Origin: Nocardia lijiangensis NBRC 108240
Lineage (GTDB): Bacteria; Actinomycetota; Actinomycetes; Mycobacteriales; Mycobacteriaceae
Length of the DNA stretch: 64,000 bases
Direction: 5' to 3'
NCBI RefSeq assembly: GCF_001613045.1
Contig: NZ_BDBP01000029.1
Coordinates: forward strand, 1 to 64,000
The translations under genes and the position numbers were made by a program. Below, piece after piece: positions 17,634 through 25,736 of this stretch. The stretch's first letter is position 1. Each line of letters starts with the position of its first letter. The notes beneath the pieces are model-generated. The model searched no databases and was not told where the DNA came from. It was given only the letters and a program-made list of their open reading frames with translations.

Positions 17634-17716
17634 GAGTCCTTCGGGATATTCGTGTGCGAGAAGAGGGGATCGTTCCGGCGGCGGGCCCGGATCGGGCCCG
17701 CCGCCGGAACGTGATG

Positions 17717-19348
17717 TCAGGAGCTCGGAGGCGGGGTGGACACCGATGCTCGGCGCGCCCGGCGGCGGATCAACAGCCAGCCGCCGCCCGCGACCGCCGC
17801 ACCCACGCCGACACCGGCCGCGACGAGCAGCACCGGGGGCATGCCGTCGTCGGCCTCCTGCGGCACCGTGACGGCCACGTTGGTGGTCGCGTTCGTCGTC
17901 TTTGCCTGGACCGTGCTCTTGCCCGGTGACGGCAGCGCGACATACGGGAAGCTGTCGGAGAACGACACGTCGTTGACATCGACCGCGTCCCCGGCGGCGA
18001 GCGCGTCGACCGGTTTGCCGGTCTGCGCGGCACCCACCATGGCCTGTAGCGCGATGTCGACCACGTCGTCGCTCAGCCGTCGGCCGTTGGGGAACCCCTG
18101 GAGGTCACCGCCGATGACACCCAATCGGTTGGGCTCGGCGGTCACCGGCACCGACATGTTCAGGCGCAGCATTTCCGACGGCTGGAACGCCGCGGCCTGC
18201 GCGTCGGCATTGAGGATCTGCGAGTTCAGATCCGCCTGGATGGGCGGTGCGCTGCCGTCCAGGGTCGGCGCCTTCTTCGCGATCCCGGTGAGGAAGATTT
18301 CCACCAGATCGTTGCGCGGGGTCGCGGGTGCGGGCACCTTGTACAGCGCCTCGATCAGTTTCGGCAGCTCGGGATCGGTGACCCGCTGGACGACCTCGGG
18401 AATCGTCGCGTCCTTGCTCGGCGACAGCCCGTTGAAGGCGTCCTTCAGCGCGACCGGGACGACGACCTCGTTCACGAGCGGGTTGCCCAGCCGCGACACC
18501 TGCACGAACTCACCGACCGCTGCCGCGGCGCCCGGGCTCAGTTGCATGGAGCGGCGCTCGGTGTCGCTCCACACGCCGATCACCGGGTTGCGCGCCGGGT
18601 CGTTGCGCAGGGCGAGGTCGCGCTTCGGTACCTGCAGGACAACGGTGTTGACGTTGTACCCGGCGAGGGTGTCGGTGCCGACCTCGGACAGGTCACCACC
18701 GTAGAGCAGATCGAACACGCGCAGGTCGAGGAAGAACGGGTCCTCCGCGGCTCCGACGTAGATCGAGCCGCCGCCCGGCAGATTCGCGGTCGCCTGCTTG
18801 CGCAGCTGACCGTAGTCCGGCATCGAGGCCGGACCGGTGAACGACGGGGCAGCCTGCCCGTGCGCGATCGGTCGCCAGTCGTTCGCGCCGTGACTGACCG
18901 ACACCGTGTAGTTCTGACGGAACAGCAGGTTCTCGTCGTTCAGTCCGGTGACCGGACCGTTGTTGTACAGGAAGGTGCTGCCTCCGCGCCGATCATCGGT
19001 CGCGAAGGTGACCCGATAGGTGATGTCGGGCTTCCCGTTGCCGTCGTTGTCGATATTGAGGTCGTAGTTGGCGTCGGTGGCCCAGGGATAGAAGTTCGGG
19101 CCGCCGTTGGGTTCCTGCAGCCCGAACCAGTTGGCGACAATTGTCACGGTGTCCGGATTGTCGGGGCTGGCGAACGCATAGACGTCGGTGTTGTCCACCG
19201 TCGGATCGGCGGCGACCAGGGGAGCCTCGCGGTGGCTGGAGGCGCCCGCTGTCTGCAGCGCGGGGCCTCCCACTGTGCTGAGCGCGAGGACACCCACACC
19301 CAGGAGGATGCCTGCGGCACGCGTGCCGCGGCGGAGTGGACGGGACAT
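17717..19348 (-). CDS. secreted, C-terminally anchored DUF4331 protein
   Basis: A 543-residue exported protein. A signal peptide (RGTRAAGILLGVGVLALSTV) is followed by the family-defining ASSHREAPLVAADPTVDNTD start of the mature DUF4331 domain, which fills most of the protein. The C-terminus has a hydrophobic helix (VLLVAAGVGVGAAVAGGGW) and an RRRARR tail, so it stays membrane-anchored with the domain outside. GAAGGAAAC precedes the ATG at 19348. The function of DUF4331 is unknown. Confidence 0.85.
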   Translation of the reverse strand: MSRPLRRGTRAAGILLGVGVLALSTVGGPALQTAGASSHREAPLVAADPTVDNTDVYAFASPDNPDTVTIVANWFGLQEPNGGPNFYPWATDANYDLNIDNDGNGKPDITYRVTFATDDRRGGSTFLYNNGPVTGLNDENLLFRQNYTVSVSHGANDWRPIAHGQAAPSFTGPASMPDYGQLRKQATANLPGGGSIYVGAAEDPFFLDLRVFDLLYGGDLSEVGTDTLAGYNVNTVVLQVPKRDLALRNDPARNPVIGVWSDTERRSMQLSPGAAAAVGEFVQVSRLGNPLVNEVVVPVALKDAFNGLSPSKDATIPEVVQRVTDPELPKLIEALYKVPAPATPRNDLVEIFLTGIAKKAPTLDGSAPPIQADLNSQILNADAQAAAFQPSEMLRLNMSVPVTAEPNRLGVIGGDLQGFPNGRRLSDDVVDIALQAMVGAAQTGKPVDALAAGDAVDVNDVSFSDSFPYVALPSPGKSTVQAKTTNATTNVAVTVPQEADDGMPPVLLVAAGVGVGAAVAGGGWLLIRRRARRASVSTPPPSS

Positions 19349-19545
19349 GAGTTTCCTTCGACAGGTGCGATGAATCTGCGCCGGAGCGCGATCGGCCACG
19401 GCGCGGAAGATGGATTGGCAGGCAAGGCAAGGCGTTTCAGGTGCGCCTTTCGAACCTCCGATGATCGGCGTTTATCGAGACCGTGCTGCCAATGGTGATC
19501 GCAGGGCCGTCCGGCCACATCGGTCGATCGACCTATCTCGGTTCC

Positions 19546-20847
19546 TCAGCGACCCGCGAGGTCGCGAAGCCGTATCCAGTCGAGTGCGGGTGCGGCGAGG
19601 CGTATCCCCGGGCGTGTCTTCGGGACCCGTACTCGCAAAGCCTTTGGTTCGATGACGCATCGCACGGGGGTGTCCAGGAGGAGCGATTCGCCGTCGACTC
19701 CGACGGGGATCTGCGCGGTGTCGGCGTCGACGACGACTTCGACCGCGGTTCGTTGCGTCAGTCCGTGACTGCGGGTGCGGCCGAGCAGCCCGACGGCCTC
19801 GCGGGTGTTCGCGACCGAGAGCGTGACCACGCCGAGTACGCCGCGGTCGAGCCGGTCGCGGCGGCTCAATCCGGCCAGATCGCTGGTGCCGTAGGGGTTG
19901 TTGCTCACCAGGATCGCCTGCGGTCCGGCGACTGTCGTGTCGCCGATTCGGGCGGTGAGCCGGGCGCCGGTGTCCCCGGCGAGCAGGTCGGGGAGCAGTC
20001 GCAGGACCGTCGCGGTCTTGTCGTCGCGGTAGGCGGGGCTGCGCACGACTTCGGCGTAGACACCGAACGAGGCATTGTTGACGAAGGGCCTGCCGTTGAT
20101 GGTGCCGAGGTCGACACGGATCTCGACGCCGTCGTGGATCGCATCGAGGCACGACGCGGGGTCGGTGCGGTCCAGGCCGAGATCCATCGCGAAGTGGTTG
20201 CGCGTTCCGGCACTGATCACCAGGAACGGCAGGCGGTGTTCGGCCGCGACCCCGGCCACGAGGGCTTGCGTACCGTCGCCGCCCGCGACCCCGAGCAGGT
20301 CCGCGCCGCGTGCGACCGCCTGCCGGGCCGCGGCCACGACGTCGATGGTGTCGGGGCCTTCGAGCAGAAGAACTTCGGCGCCGAGTTCTTCGGCTTTGCG
20401 GCGCAGGTCGAATTTCGCGACCTTTCCGCCGCCGGAGTGCGGATTCATGATCAGGAACGGGTGTTGCGGTGGTGGAGCCGGATATTCGGTCGCCGGTATC
20501 GGCATGCTTCCGCCGCGCAGCGCGGCGCGTGCGCAGATCATGGCCAGCAGCATCGCCGCGCACGAGAGCAGGACCACCCACAGCAGTTGTGCGCGCACGA
20601 AGACGACCACGACGACGATCGGCGCGAGCACCGCAACTCCCAGCGCTATCCCTCTGAACACTCCGCGCCTGGCCAGGAACCAGTACAGCGCGGCCACCGT
20701 GACGACGACGCCGCCGGTTCCGACGATGAGCAGCCCGAGTGTGCCGAGCACCCCGGCGACCAGCACCGGCACCGCGGCCGCCACAGTGGCGAACACGAAC
20801 GCTGCCCGCGCCGTCCAGCGTCGGGAAGGAGCGCCCGAACAGCTCAC
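19546..20847 (-). CDS. diacylglycerol/lipid kinase catalytic-domain protein
   Basis: A 433-residue protein with three to four N-terminal hydrophobic helices (residues about 12-110), followed by a diacylglycerol-kinase catalytic domain. The nucleotide-binding motif reads FLIMNPHSGGGKV, and the GGDGT loop is in LLGVAGGDGTQALV. Further family marks are the SAGTRNHFAMDLG and VNNASFGVYAEVV segments. It probably phosphorylates a lipid at the inner membrane face (DgkB, YegS or sphingosine-kinase-like); the substrate is not clear. GTG start at 20847. The next gene upstream on this strand is SulP, 91 bp away. Confidence 0.85.
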   Translation of the reverse strand: MSCSGAPSRRWTARAAFVFATVAAAVPVLVAGVLGTLGLLIVGTGGVVVTVAALYWFLARRGVFRGIALGVAVLAPIVVVVVFVRAQLLWVVLLSCAAMLLAMICARAALRGGSMPIPATEYPAPPPQHPFLIMNPHSGGGKVAKFDLRRKAEELGAEVLLLEGPDTIDVVAAARQAVARGADLLGVAGGDGTQALVAGVAAEHRLPFLVISAGTRNHFAMDLGLDRTDPASCLDAIHDGVEIRVDLGTINGRPFVNNASFGVYAEVVRSPAYRDDKTATVLRLLPDLLAGDTGARLTARIGDTTVAGPQAILVSNNPYGTSDLAGLSRRDRLDRGVLGVVTLSVANTREAVGLLGRTRSHGLTQRTAVEVVVDADTAQIPVGVDGESLLLDTPVRCVIEPKALRVRVPKTRPGIRLAAPALDWIRLRDLAGR

Positions 20848-20938
20848 CGTTCGGCCCGCCGACTACTCACGGCGGCAGCGGGGGTGGGGCGAGCGGATGG
20901 TTCGTGGTTCATGGTGTGCCTCGTCTCCGGGTTCCCGG

Positions 20939-22666
20939 TCAACTGTCCGCGGCGGTTCGACGGTGGAACGCGTCGACAGCGGCGTCGACGGTGGGGTAGA
21001 AGTGGGTCGCGTCGAACCGGTCCTGGACGCCGAACCGGATGAGTTTGTCCTTGATCGGGCCTTTCATCTCGGCGAATGCCAGTCGAATCCCTTTGCTTTC
21101 CAGGTAGTTGTCGAGGTCGACGAGTTCGTCGACGGCTGTGGTGTCGAGCCCGGTGATCGGCTCGGCGGCGAGGATCACCCATTCCACCGGGGGCGGGGCC
21201 TTCGCGACCACCGAGCGCACGTACTCGTCGAAGATCTGGCCGTTGGCGAAGAAGAGGGGAGCGTCGAACCGCACCAGCACCAAGCCGGGAATGCGGTGCC
21301 CGTCGGGGTGGCGTTCCACATCGTGGAAGCCCGGACGGTCGTCCGTGCGGACGAGTTCGGTGCGGTAGGGCTGCCAGGCTTGCGCGACCACGGCGACGAA
21401 CGACAGGCCGATCGCGACGAGAATTCCCTGCAGCACTCCCACCAGCGCGACCCCGAGAAACGCCGCGACCGCGAGGGCGAACTCCACGGTGCTCATCCGC
21501 CACATCTGGAACATGCCGCGCACATCGATCAACGCGGTGGCCGCCACGATCACCACGGCCGCCAGTGCCGCATCGGGCAGATACGCGGTGACGCCGGGCG
21601 CCAGCAGGACGAACAGCAGCACGGCGAGCGCGCCGACGACACTCGCCAATTGGGTATGGGCGCCGCTTTGTTCGGCCACCGGGGTCCGCGAACCGCTCGC
21701 GGAGATGGGAAAGCCGCCGAACAGTCCGCCCGCCACGTTGGCCACACCGATCGCTTTCATTTCGGTGCTGCCGTTCACGTCTTCGCCGTGCCGGGCGGCG
21801 AAGGTCCGCGATAGCACACCGCTGTCGGCGAACGCGATCAACGCGATACCCGCCGCGGGGCCGATGAGCTGTCCGACGTCGTGCCAGGTGACCCCGCCGA
21901 AGGACGGAAGCGGCAACCCCCTGGGCAGGGCGCCGACCATCCCGATGTCGTCGGTGAGTCCGGCCGCGGCGGACAACGCGATGGCGCCGATGACCGCGAC
22001 CAGGACCCCGGGCACCCTCGGGAGCCACACACGGCAGGCCACGATGACGACGAGTGAGCCGATACCGATGGCGGCGGCGAGCGGGTCGATGTCGTTGCCG
22101 AAGACGGACCGGCCGATCTCCGCGATTTCGGCGAGCACACCGGAGGCGTCGACGGAGAAACCGAGCAGCTTGGGTAGCTGCCCGACAACGACGATGAGCG
22201 CGATGGCATTCAGATATCCGAGCCGGATGGGCTTGGACAGCAGCTCCGTGACGAAGCCGAGACGCAGGAACCCACCGACGAGCAGAATGGCGCCGACGAG
22301 GACGGCGAGCACACCAGCGAGAGCGAGCGCGCTGTCCGGGTTTCCGGCCACGGCCAGCGGCAGCACCGCGGCCGCGATCAGCGGGGCCAACGACGAATCA
22401 GGTCCGAGCACAAGAATCTTCGACGGACCGACCACCGCGTAGGCCAGCAGCGGCACGATCGTGGCATACAGCCCCGCGTAGGCGGGCAGCCCGGCAGCCT
22501 CGGCGTAGCCCATGCCCGCGGGGATCAGCAGCGCAGTCAGGACGAGTCCGGCGGTCACGTCGCTGCGCAGCCATTCGCGCCGATACTCCCGAGCCGTCGA
22601 GATCCCGGGCAATCGGCCGACGCCAGTCATCAGGTCATCCTCGGCCCGGCCGAGAACTTCGGTCAA
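20939..22666 (-). CDS. SulP/SLC26 anion permease with STAS domain
   Basis: A 575-residue inner-membrane anion transporter. The N-terminal half has the SulP entry DVTAGLVLTALLIPAGMGYA, a feature close to the SulP signature, and about 12-14 helices follow with the conserved ADSGVLSRTFAARHG and GGLFGGFPISASGSRT parts. A cytoplasmic STAS domain fills the last 130 residues (LVLVRFDAPLFFANGQIFDE, then TGLDTTAVDEL). Substrate may be sulfate, bicarbonate or another anion; no carbonic anhydrase is fused or adjacent. ATG at 22666. Confidence 0.9.
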   Translation of the reverse strand: MTEVLGRAEDDLMTGVGRLPGISTAREYRREWLRSDVTAGLVLTALLIPAGMGYAEAAGLPAYAGLYATIVPLLAYAVVGPSKILVLGPDSSLAPLIAAAVLPLAVAGNPDSALALAGVLAVLVGAILLVGGFLRLGFVTELLSKPIRLGYLNAIALIVVVGQLPKLLGFSVDASGVLAEIAEIGRSVFGNDIDPLAAAIGIGSLVVIVACRVWLPRVPGVLVAVIGAIALSAAAGLTDDIGMVGALPRGLPLPSFGGVTWHDVGQLIGPAAGIALIAFADSGVLSRTFAARHGEDVNGSTEMKAIGVANVAGGLFGGFPISASGSRTPVAEQSGAHTQLASVVGALAVLLFVLLAPGVTAYLPDAALAAVVIVAATALIDVRGMFQMWRMSTVEFALAVAAFLGVALVGVLQGILVAIGLSFVAVVAQAWQPYRTELVRTDDRPGFHDVERHPDGHRIPGLVLVRFDAPLFFANGQIFDEYVRSVVAKAPPPVEWVILAAEPITGLDTTAVDELVDLDNYLESKGIRLAFAEMKGPIKDKLIRFGVQDRFDATHFYPTVDAAVDAFHRRTAADS

Positions 22667-22732
22667 GGCACAAATGGGTGGCGCGGCGGGGACGGTCGCA
22701 TCTCAGGGGATCGACGCGCACGCTCCGATCTT

Positions 22733-22760
22733 GCATATACGTATACATCTACGTATAGTG
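22733..22760. promoter_or_regulatory. tandem TACGTATA operator-like repeat
   Basis: TACGTATA occurs at 22738-22745 and again at 22750-22757, a 12-bp spacing close to one helical turn; the first copy is part of the palindrome TATACGTATA (22736-22745). It lies in a short A/T-rich patch between the divergent SulP gene and the 135-residue protein gene, about 45 bp from the latter's start. It is a likely regulator-binding site. Confidence 0.5.
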
Positions 22761-22800
22761 ACGATTGTCAGGTGACGCCAGATTCCAAGGAGCACGCAAC

Positions 22801-23208
22801 ATGACCATCACCCTCACCGACCAGGACAAGATCACCGTGCTGACCGCCGCGTACGGTGCCGTCTCGCTGATGTCCGCCGCTGCTGCCGCCGGTGGCTCGC
22901 CCCACAAGGTCGCCACCGACGGCAGCATCGCCCTGTCGTCGGCGACCGGCCTGGTCGGGCACGTGCTCGCCAAGCCGAAGGGCCTGAAGCTGGATGGCAA
23001 GTCCGTTGCGGAACTCGCCGACCAGGTGCTGCCCGCCCTGACGGCAGCCATGAGCCTGCTCGGGAAGCAGGCGCCGACAGAGGCCGACAACTTCCGCAGC
23101 ACCGTCCTCGTCGCCCTCGACGCCGCCGGTCGGCGCCACAAGGGCGAGCCCAGCCCCACCATGGCCGAGATGGCTCGCAAGATCACGGCAGCCCTCGACG
23201 CCGCTTGA
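22801..23208 (+). CDS. hypothetical helical protein
   Basis: A 135-residue protein beginning MTITLTDQDKITVLTAAYGAV, rich in Ala, Leu and Lys and predicted to be all-alpha. It contains no transmembrane segment strong enough to be sure of membrane location. I do not recognise the family. AAGGAG lies upstream of the ATG at 22801. A tandem TACGTATA repeat sits in its promoter region and a strong hairpin follows its stop, so it appears to be a single-gene transcription unit with its own control. Confidence 0.75.
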   Translation: MTITLTDQDKITVLTAAYGAVSLMSAAAAAGGSPHKVATDGSIALSSATGLVGHVLAKPKGLKLDGKSVAELADQVLPALTAAMSLLGKQAPTEADNFRSTVLVALDAAGRRHKGEPSPTMAEMARKITAALDAA

Positions 23209-23242
23209 TGGCCGTTGCGGGAGGGAAACTCCGCTGCGGCAA

Positions 23243-23282
23243 GGCCAGGTGGCCCGCGTGACCGAGCGCGGGCCGCCTGGCC
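23243..23282 (+). terminator. strong hairpin after the 135-residue gene
   Basis: GGCCAGGTGGCCCGCG (23243-23258) pairs with CGCGGGCCGCCTGGCC (23267-23282) around an 8-base loop: a 16-bp stem with one G-T wobble. There is no U-run, as is common in actinobacteria. It begins 35 bp after the stop codon. Confidence 0.7.
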
Positions 23283-24048
23283 CGTCAGCGTGCGGCCGGA
23301 TAGTTGTGAACCAGAAGGAAGGTGATCTCAGGGGGTTGGGCGGGCCGATCTCGGCCGCGGCAGGGTTGAGCTTGTCTGCCGCAAACCGTCCGAACGCTTC
23401 CTTCGACTCCTACACATCGGTGACGCGAATGCCGCTATCGATAGGCGTGACCCAGCGCGACGGCCACGCGGAATTAGTTCGAACCGAAACTTTCTTATTT
23501 TCAAGATCTTTGAAGTTTATTGCCAACTCAATCGAGTGTCTTGGTACTCGAACATCATGTACTGCAAGTAAATTCGCAAACATTGGCGGTGGCACACAGC
23601 GTGCATGGGATGCATGTCGGCGTTGGCTCACTGTCTACACAGCCCGAGGATGCAGAGTGCTAAGCCTGCGGAGTGCGCATGTGACGAGTAAACACGCTGT
23701 CCTGCTTATAGATTCAGCAAGCGCTATCCGGCCAGGGAAAGTCCCTCGCGTCGCGGGACGCTTCACCGACTCCAGTGAACGATCCGCACATCCAAGCCCG
23801 CGATTCGACAGCTATCGCCCGGGTTACCTTGTAGCACAAGGTAACCCGCACATTGCTAGGCACCGCTAGACAGTGCCGAGCTGTCGCGATCGCCCTTCGA
23901 AATTTGGTTGCAAACTCAACAAGCGCTCAGTTCTGTTGTGCGGTAGCCTCTTCCGCTATGTCGGTGGATGACGCTCTGGTTGCACAGGTGGCTTGGCTGA
24001 ATGATGGACGGGATGCTGCGGCTGTCGAGCATTACCGTGCAGAACGAC
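23283..24048. other. lower-GC stretch without a supported gene
   Basis: This stretch is visibly poorer in G+C than its surroundings, especially 23480-23600, and no frame has convincing coding character on either strand. A 206-codon plus-strand frame (23249-23869) has low-complexity, non-protein-like translation. It probably marks old horizontally acquired or insertion-derived DNA next to the transposase relic. The only clear structure is the inverted repeat at 23820-23848. Confidence 0.55.
23820..23848. repeat. perfect 13-bp inverted repeat, CTTGT-N3-ACAAG core
   Basis: CGGGTTACCTTGT and its exact reverse complement ACAAGGTAACCCG flank the trinucleotide AGC. The 29-bp site could be an operator, a terminator-like hairpin or an element end. 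Its core CTTGT-AGC-ACAAG recurs as CTTGT-AGT-ACAAG at 24298-24310. Confidence 0.7.
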
Positions 24049-24222
24049 TATCGGGTGCGTGACGAGCTGCACGCGCAGACGGTCGAGCACCTGGGTGATC
24101 CGGACAGTGTGCTGGCTACAGAGGCGATCGGATCATCGCATCACGGCGTGAAATCGACTGTGCTGCAACGGCAATACTCGAAAGACGCCGGTAGTATCGA
24201 GAGCTGCCGGCTCGGCGTTTTC
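24049..24222 (+). pseudogene. IS701-type transposase relic
   Basis: About 58 codons recall the middle of an IS701/IS4-like transposase: RDELHAQTVEHLGDPDSVL, then VLQRQYSKDAGSIESCRLGVF (given in two parts). In intact elements the first block leads into V(L/I)DETGxxKKG, with a catalytic aspartate. Here that stretch reads ATEAIGSSHHG, so the Asp, Thr and lysines are lost. No flanking terminal repeats were identified. It is a fragment of a decayed insertion sequence lying in a low-GC stretch. Confidence 0.62.
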
Positions 24223-24614
24223 CGCATCGGACGGGCGGACGCTGCGCTGCGTAGCCGGACAGTCCCGATCAGCGCACCCTTCACGAGCGCCTATTCGCTT
24301 GTAGTACAAGCACATTCACGGTCACGGCTACCGCTGAACCTCGGTTCCGGAGCCGAAGTCCTCAGGATGTCCGATTGGATGGTGGACCCGCCGCCGACCG
24401 TCACTCCCGCCGGACGGAGCTGCAGGTCTTGCGTTCCGTCCGTACCGCCGCCGAATCCCACAGGCGAGCATGACACCGCCCACCACCTGCGCTGCGCACC
24501 CACAAGGACAAGCGCCCACGTCGGTGCGCCACTTCGTATGTAACTTCCGCCAGGCCAGTGGTGGCCTGCCGCATGCCCGACTCCTCCGTTATGACACAAA
24601 GGAGCTCACCGCCA
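24223..24614. other. leader region of the terpenoid operon
   Basis: About 390 bp without a supported gene. It holds the 15-bp palindrome GCTTGTA-G-TACAAGC (24297-24311), and a 7-bp stem hairpin CAGGCCA-GTGG-TGGCCTG (24551-24568). The Shine-Dalgarno AAAGGAG (24597-24603) lies before the first terpenoid gene. A promoter is expected here, but no clear -35/-10 pair could be fixed. Confidence 0.5.
24297..24311. repeat. palindrome GCTTGTA-G-TACAAGC
   Basis: Seven-base arms that are exact reverse complements, with one central base. It shares the CTTGT-N3-ACAAG core with the repeat at 23820-23848. It lies about 300 bp upstream of the terpenoid operon start and may be a regulator-binding site for it. 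Confidence 0.55.
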
Positions 24615-25736
24615 ATGGACAATCCCACGTCACCGTCAGGACATGAGCAGAACGGACGCCTGGTGGCGGCCATGTCCGGACGGTCGAGCACCGCGGACGG
24701 CCGCGTGCGCGTCGCCACCCCGGCGTCGGAAGGACATGCGGTCGCCGCAGCGGACCGGGTCGAGGCCCATGCCGTCACACCGGTCGACCACGCGGCGATG
24801 GTCACCGAGCGGATGCACGAAATCCTCGTCACCGACGGCACATTCGATGCCATCTATCGCCACGTTCTGGCCGCTCCCGGCAAACGGGTCCGCGCCCGCC
24901 TGGTGCTCGACTGCCATCGCCTGTTGCCCTCGGCCGTGTCCGCGTCCGTAGCCGACGCCGTCGACCTGGCCTGCGCGATGGAGATGCTGCACGAATCGTC
25001 GTTGATCCACGACGACATCTGCGACAGTTCCCTGCTGCGGCGCGATTCCCCTTCGGTACCGGCCTTGTTCGGCATCCGAACCGCCGCTCGAGCCGGATTC
25101 CATCTGGCGGGCACCGCATTACAAGTGCTGGCCCGGGTACTGGAGGACAACCCGGTGGTCTGTGAGCACCTCGGTGAGGCTCCCGGCGTCACCTATCTGG
25201 ACAGCATCTCCGATCTCTCGGCCGGGCAGCTCGTGGAGACGATGGCGCCCGAGGTCGACGATGCCGCGCTGCGCAGGCACTACGAGGTCGTCGCGGGCGC
25301 GAAGACCGGCACGCTGTTTCGGCTGGCCTGCTCATACGGCGGTACGGCGGGCGGTGTCGACCACGACCGGCTGCGCGCCTTGATGCAGTACGCCGAGCAG
25401 TTCTCCCTGGCCTTCCAGATCATGGACGACGTGCGCGACGTCGAAGGCGACCCCGCGCTGGGCAAGGAGGCCTGCGGCGACCTGGACCGCCGTGTACCGA
25501 CCTGGCCGGTGATCGAATGGCTGGCGATACGGCCCGACGCTCGCGAAATGTGGCTCTCCGCAGAGACTTCCAGCGCCGACTTGCAGGCCGACCTGGTACG
25601 CAGCGGGGCCACCGAAGCCGCTCACGACGCCGCGATCCGCGCCGCCGAGACGGCATGCGAGGCGCTGGAGGTCTTCCCGTCCACCCCCGCGCGGGACGAC
25701 CTGCGCGACCTAGCACTCCAGGTGGTGTCCCGATGA
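24615..25736 (+). CDS. polyprenyl (FPP/GGPP-type) diphosphate synthase
   Basis: A 373-residue trans-isoprenyl diphosphate synthase that condenses IPP with allylic diphosphates, supplying the C15 or C20 substrate for the next enzyme. The first aspartate-rich motif is IHDDICD with the downstream RRDSPSV segment, and the second is FQIMDDVRDVEGD. An N-terminal extension of about 75 residues is low-complexity. The ATG at 24615 is chosen because AAAGGAG lies about 11 bases upstream. It is the first gene of the eleven-gene terpenoid locus, and its stop overlaps the next start (ATGA). Confidence 0.9.
   Translation: MDNPTSPSGHEQNGRLVAAMSGRSSTADGRVRVATPASEGHAVAAADRVEAHAVTPVDHAAMVTERMHEILVTDGTFDAIYRHVLAAPGKRVRARLVLDCHRLLPSAVSASVADAVDLACAMEMLHESSLIHDDICDSSLLRRDSPSVPALFGIRTAARAGFHLAGTALQVLARVLEDNPVVCEHLGEAPGVTYLDSISDLSAGQLVETMAPEVDDAALRRHYEVVAGAKTGTLFRLACSYGGTAGGVDHDRLRALMQYAEQFSLAFQIMDDVRDVEGDPALGKEACGDLDRRVPTWPVIEWLAIRPDAREMWLSAETSSADLQADLVRSGATEAAHDAAIRAAETACEALEVFPSTPARDDLRDLALQVVSR

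Noticed and set aside
23249..23869. 206-codon plus-strand frame
   Set aside because: Low protein-like character, mixed codon use and no family resemblance; it starts inside the terminator hairpin of the previous gene.
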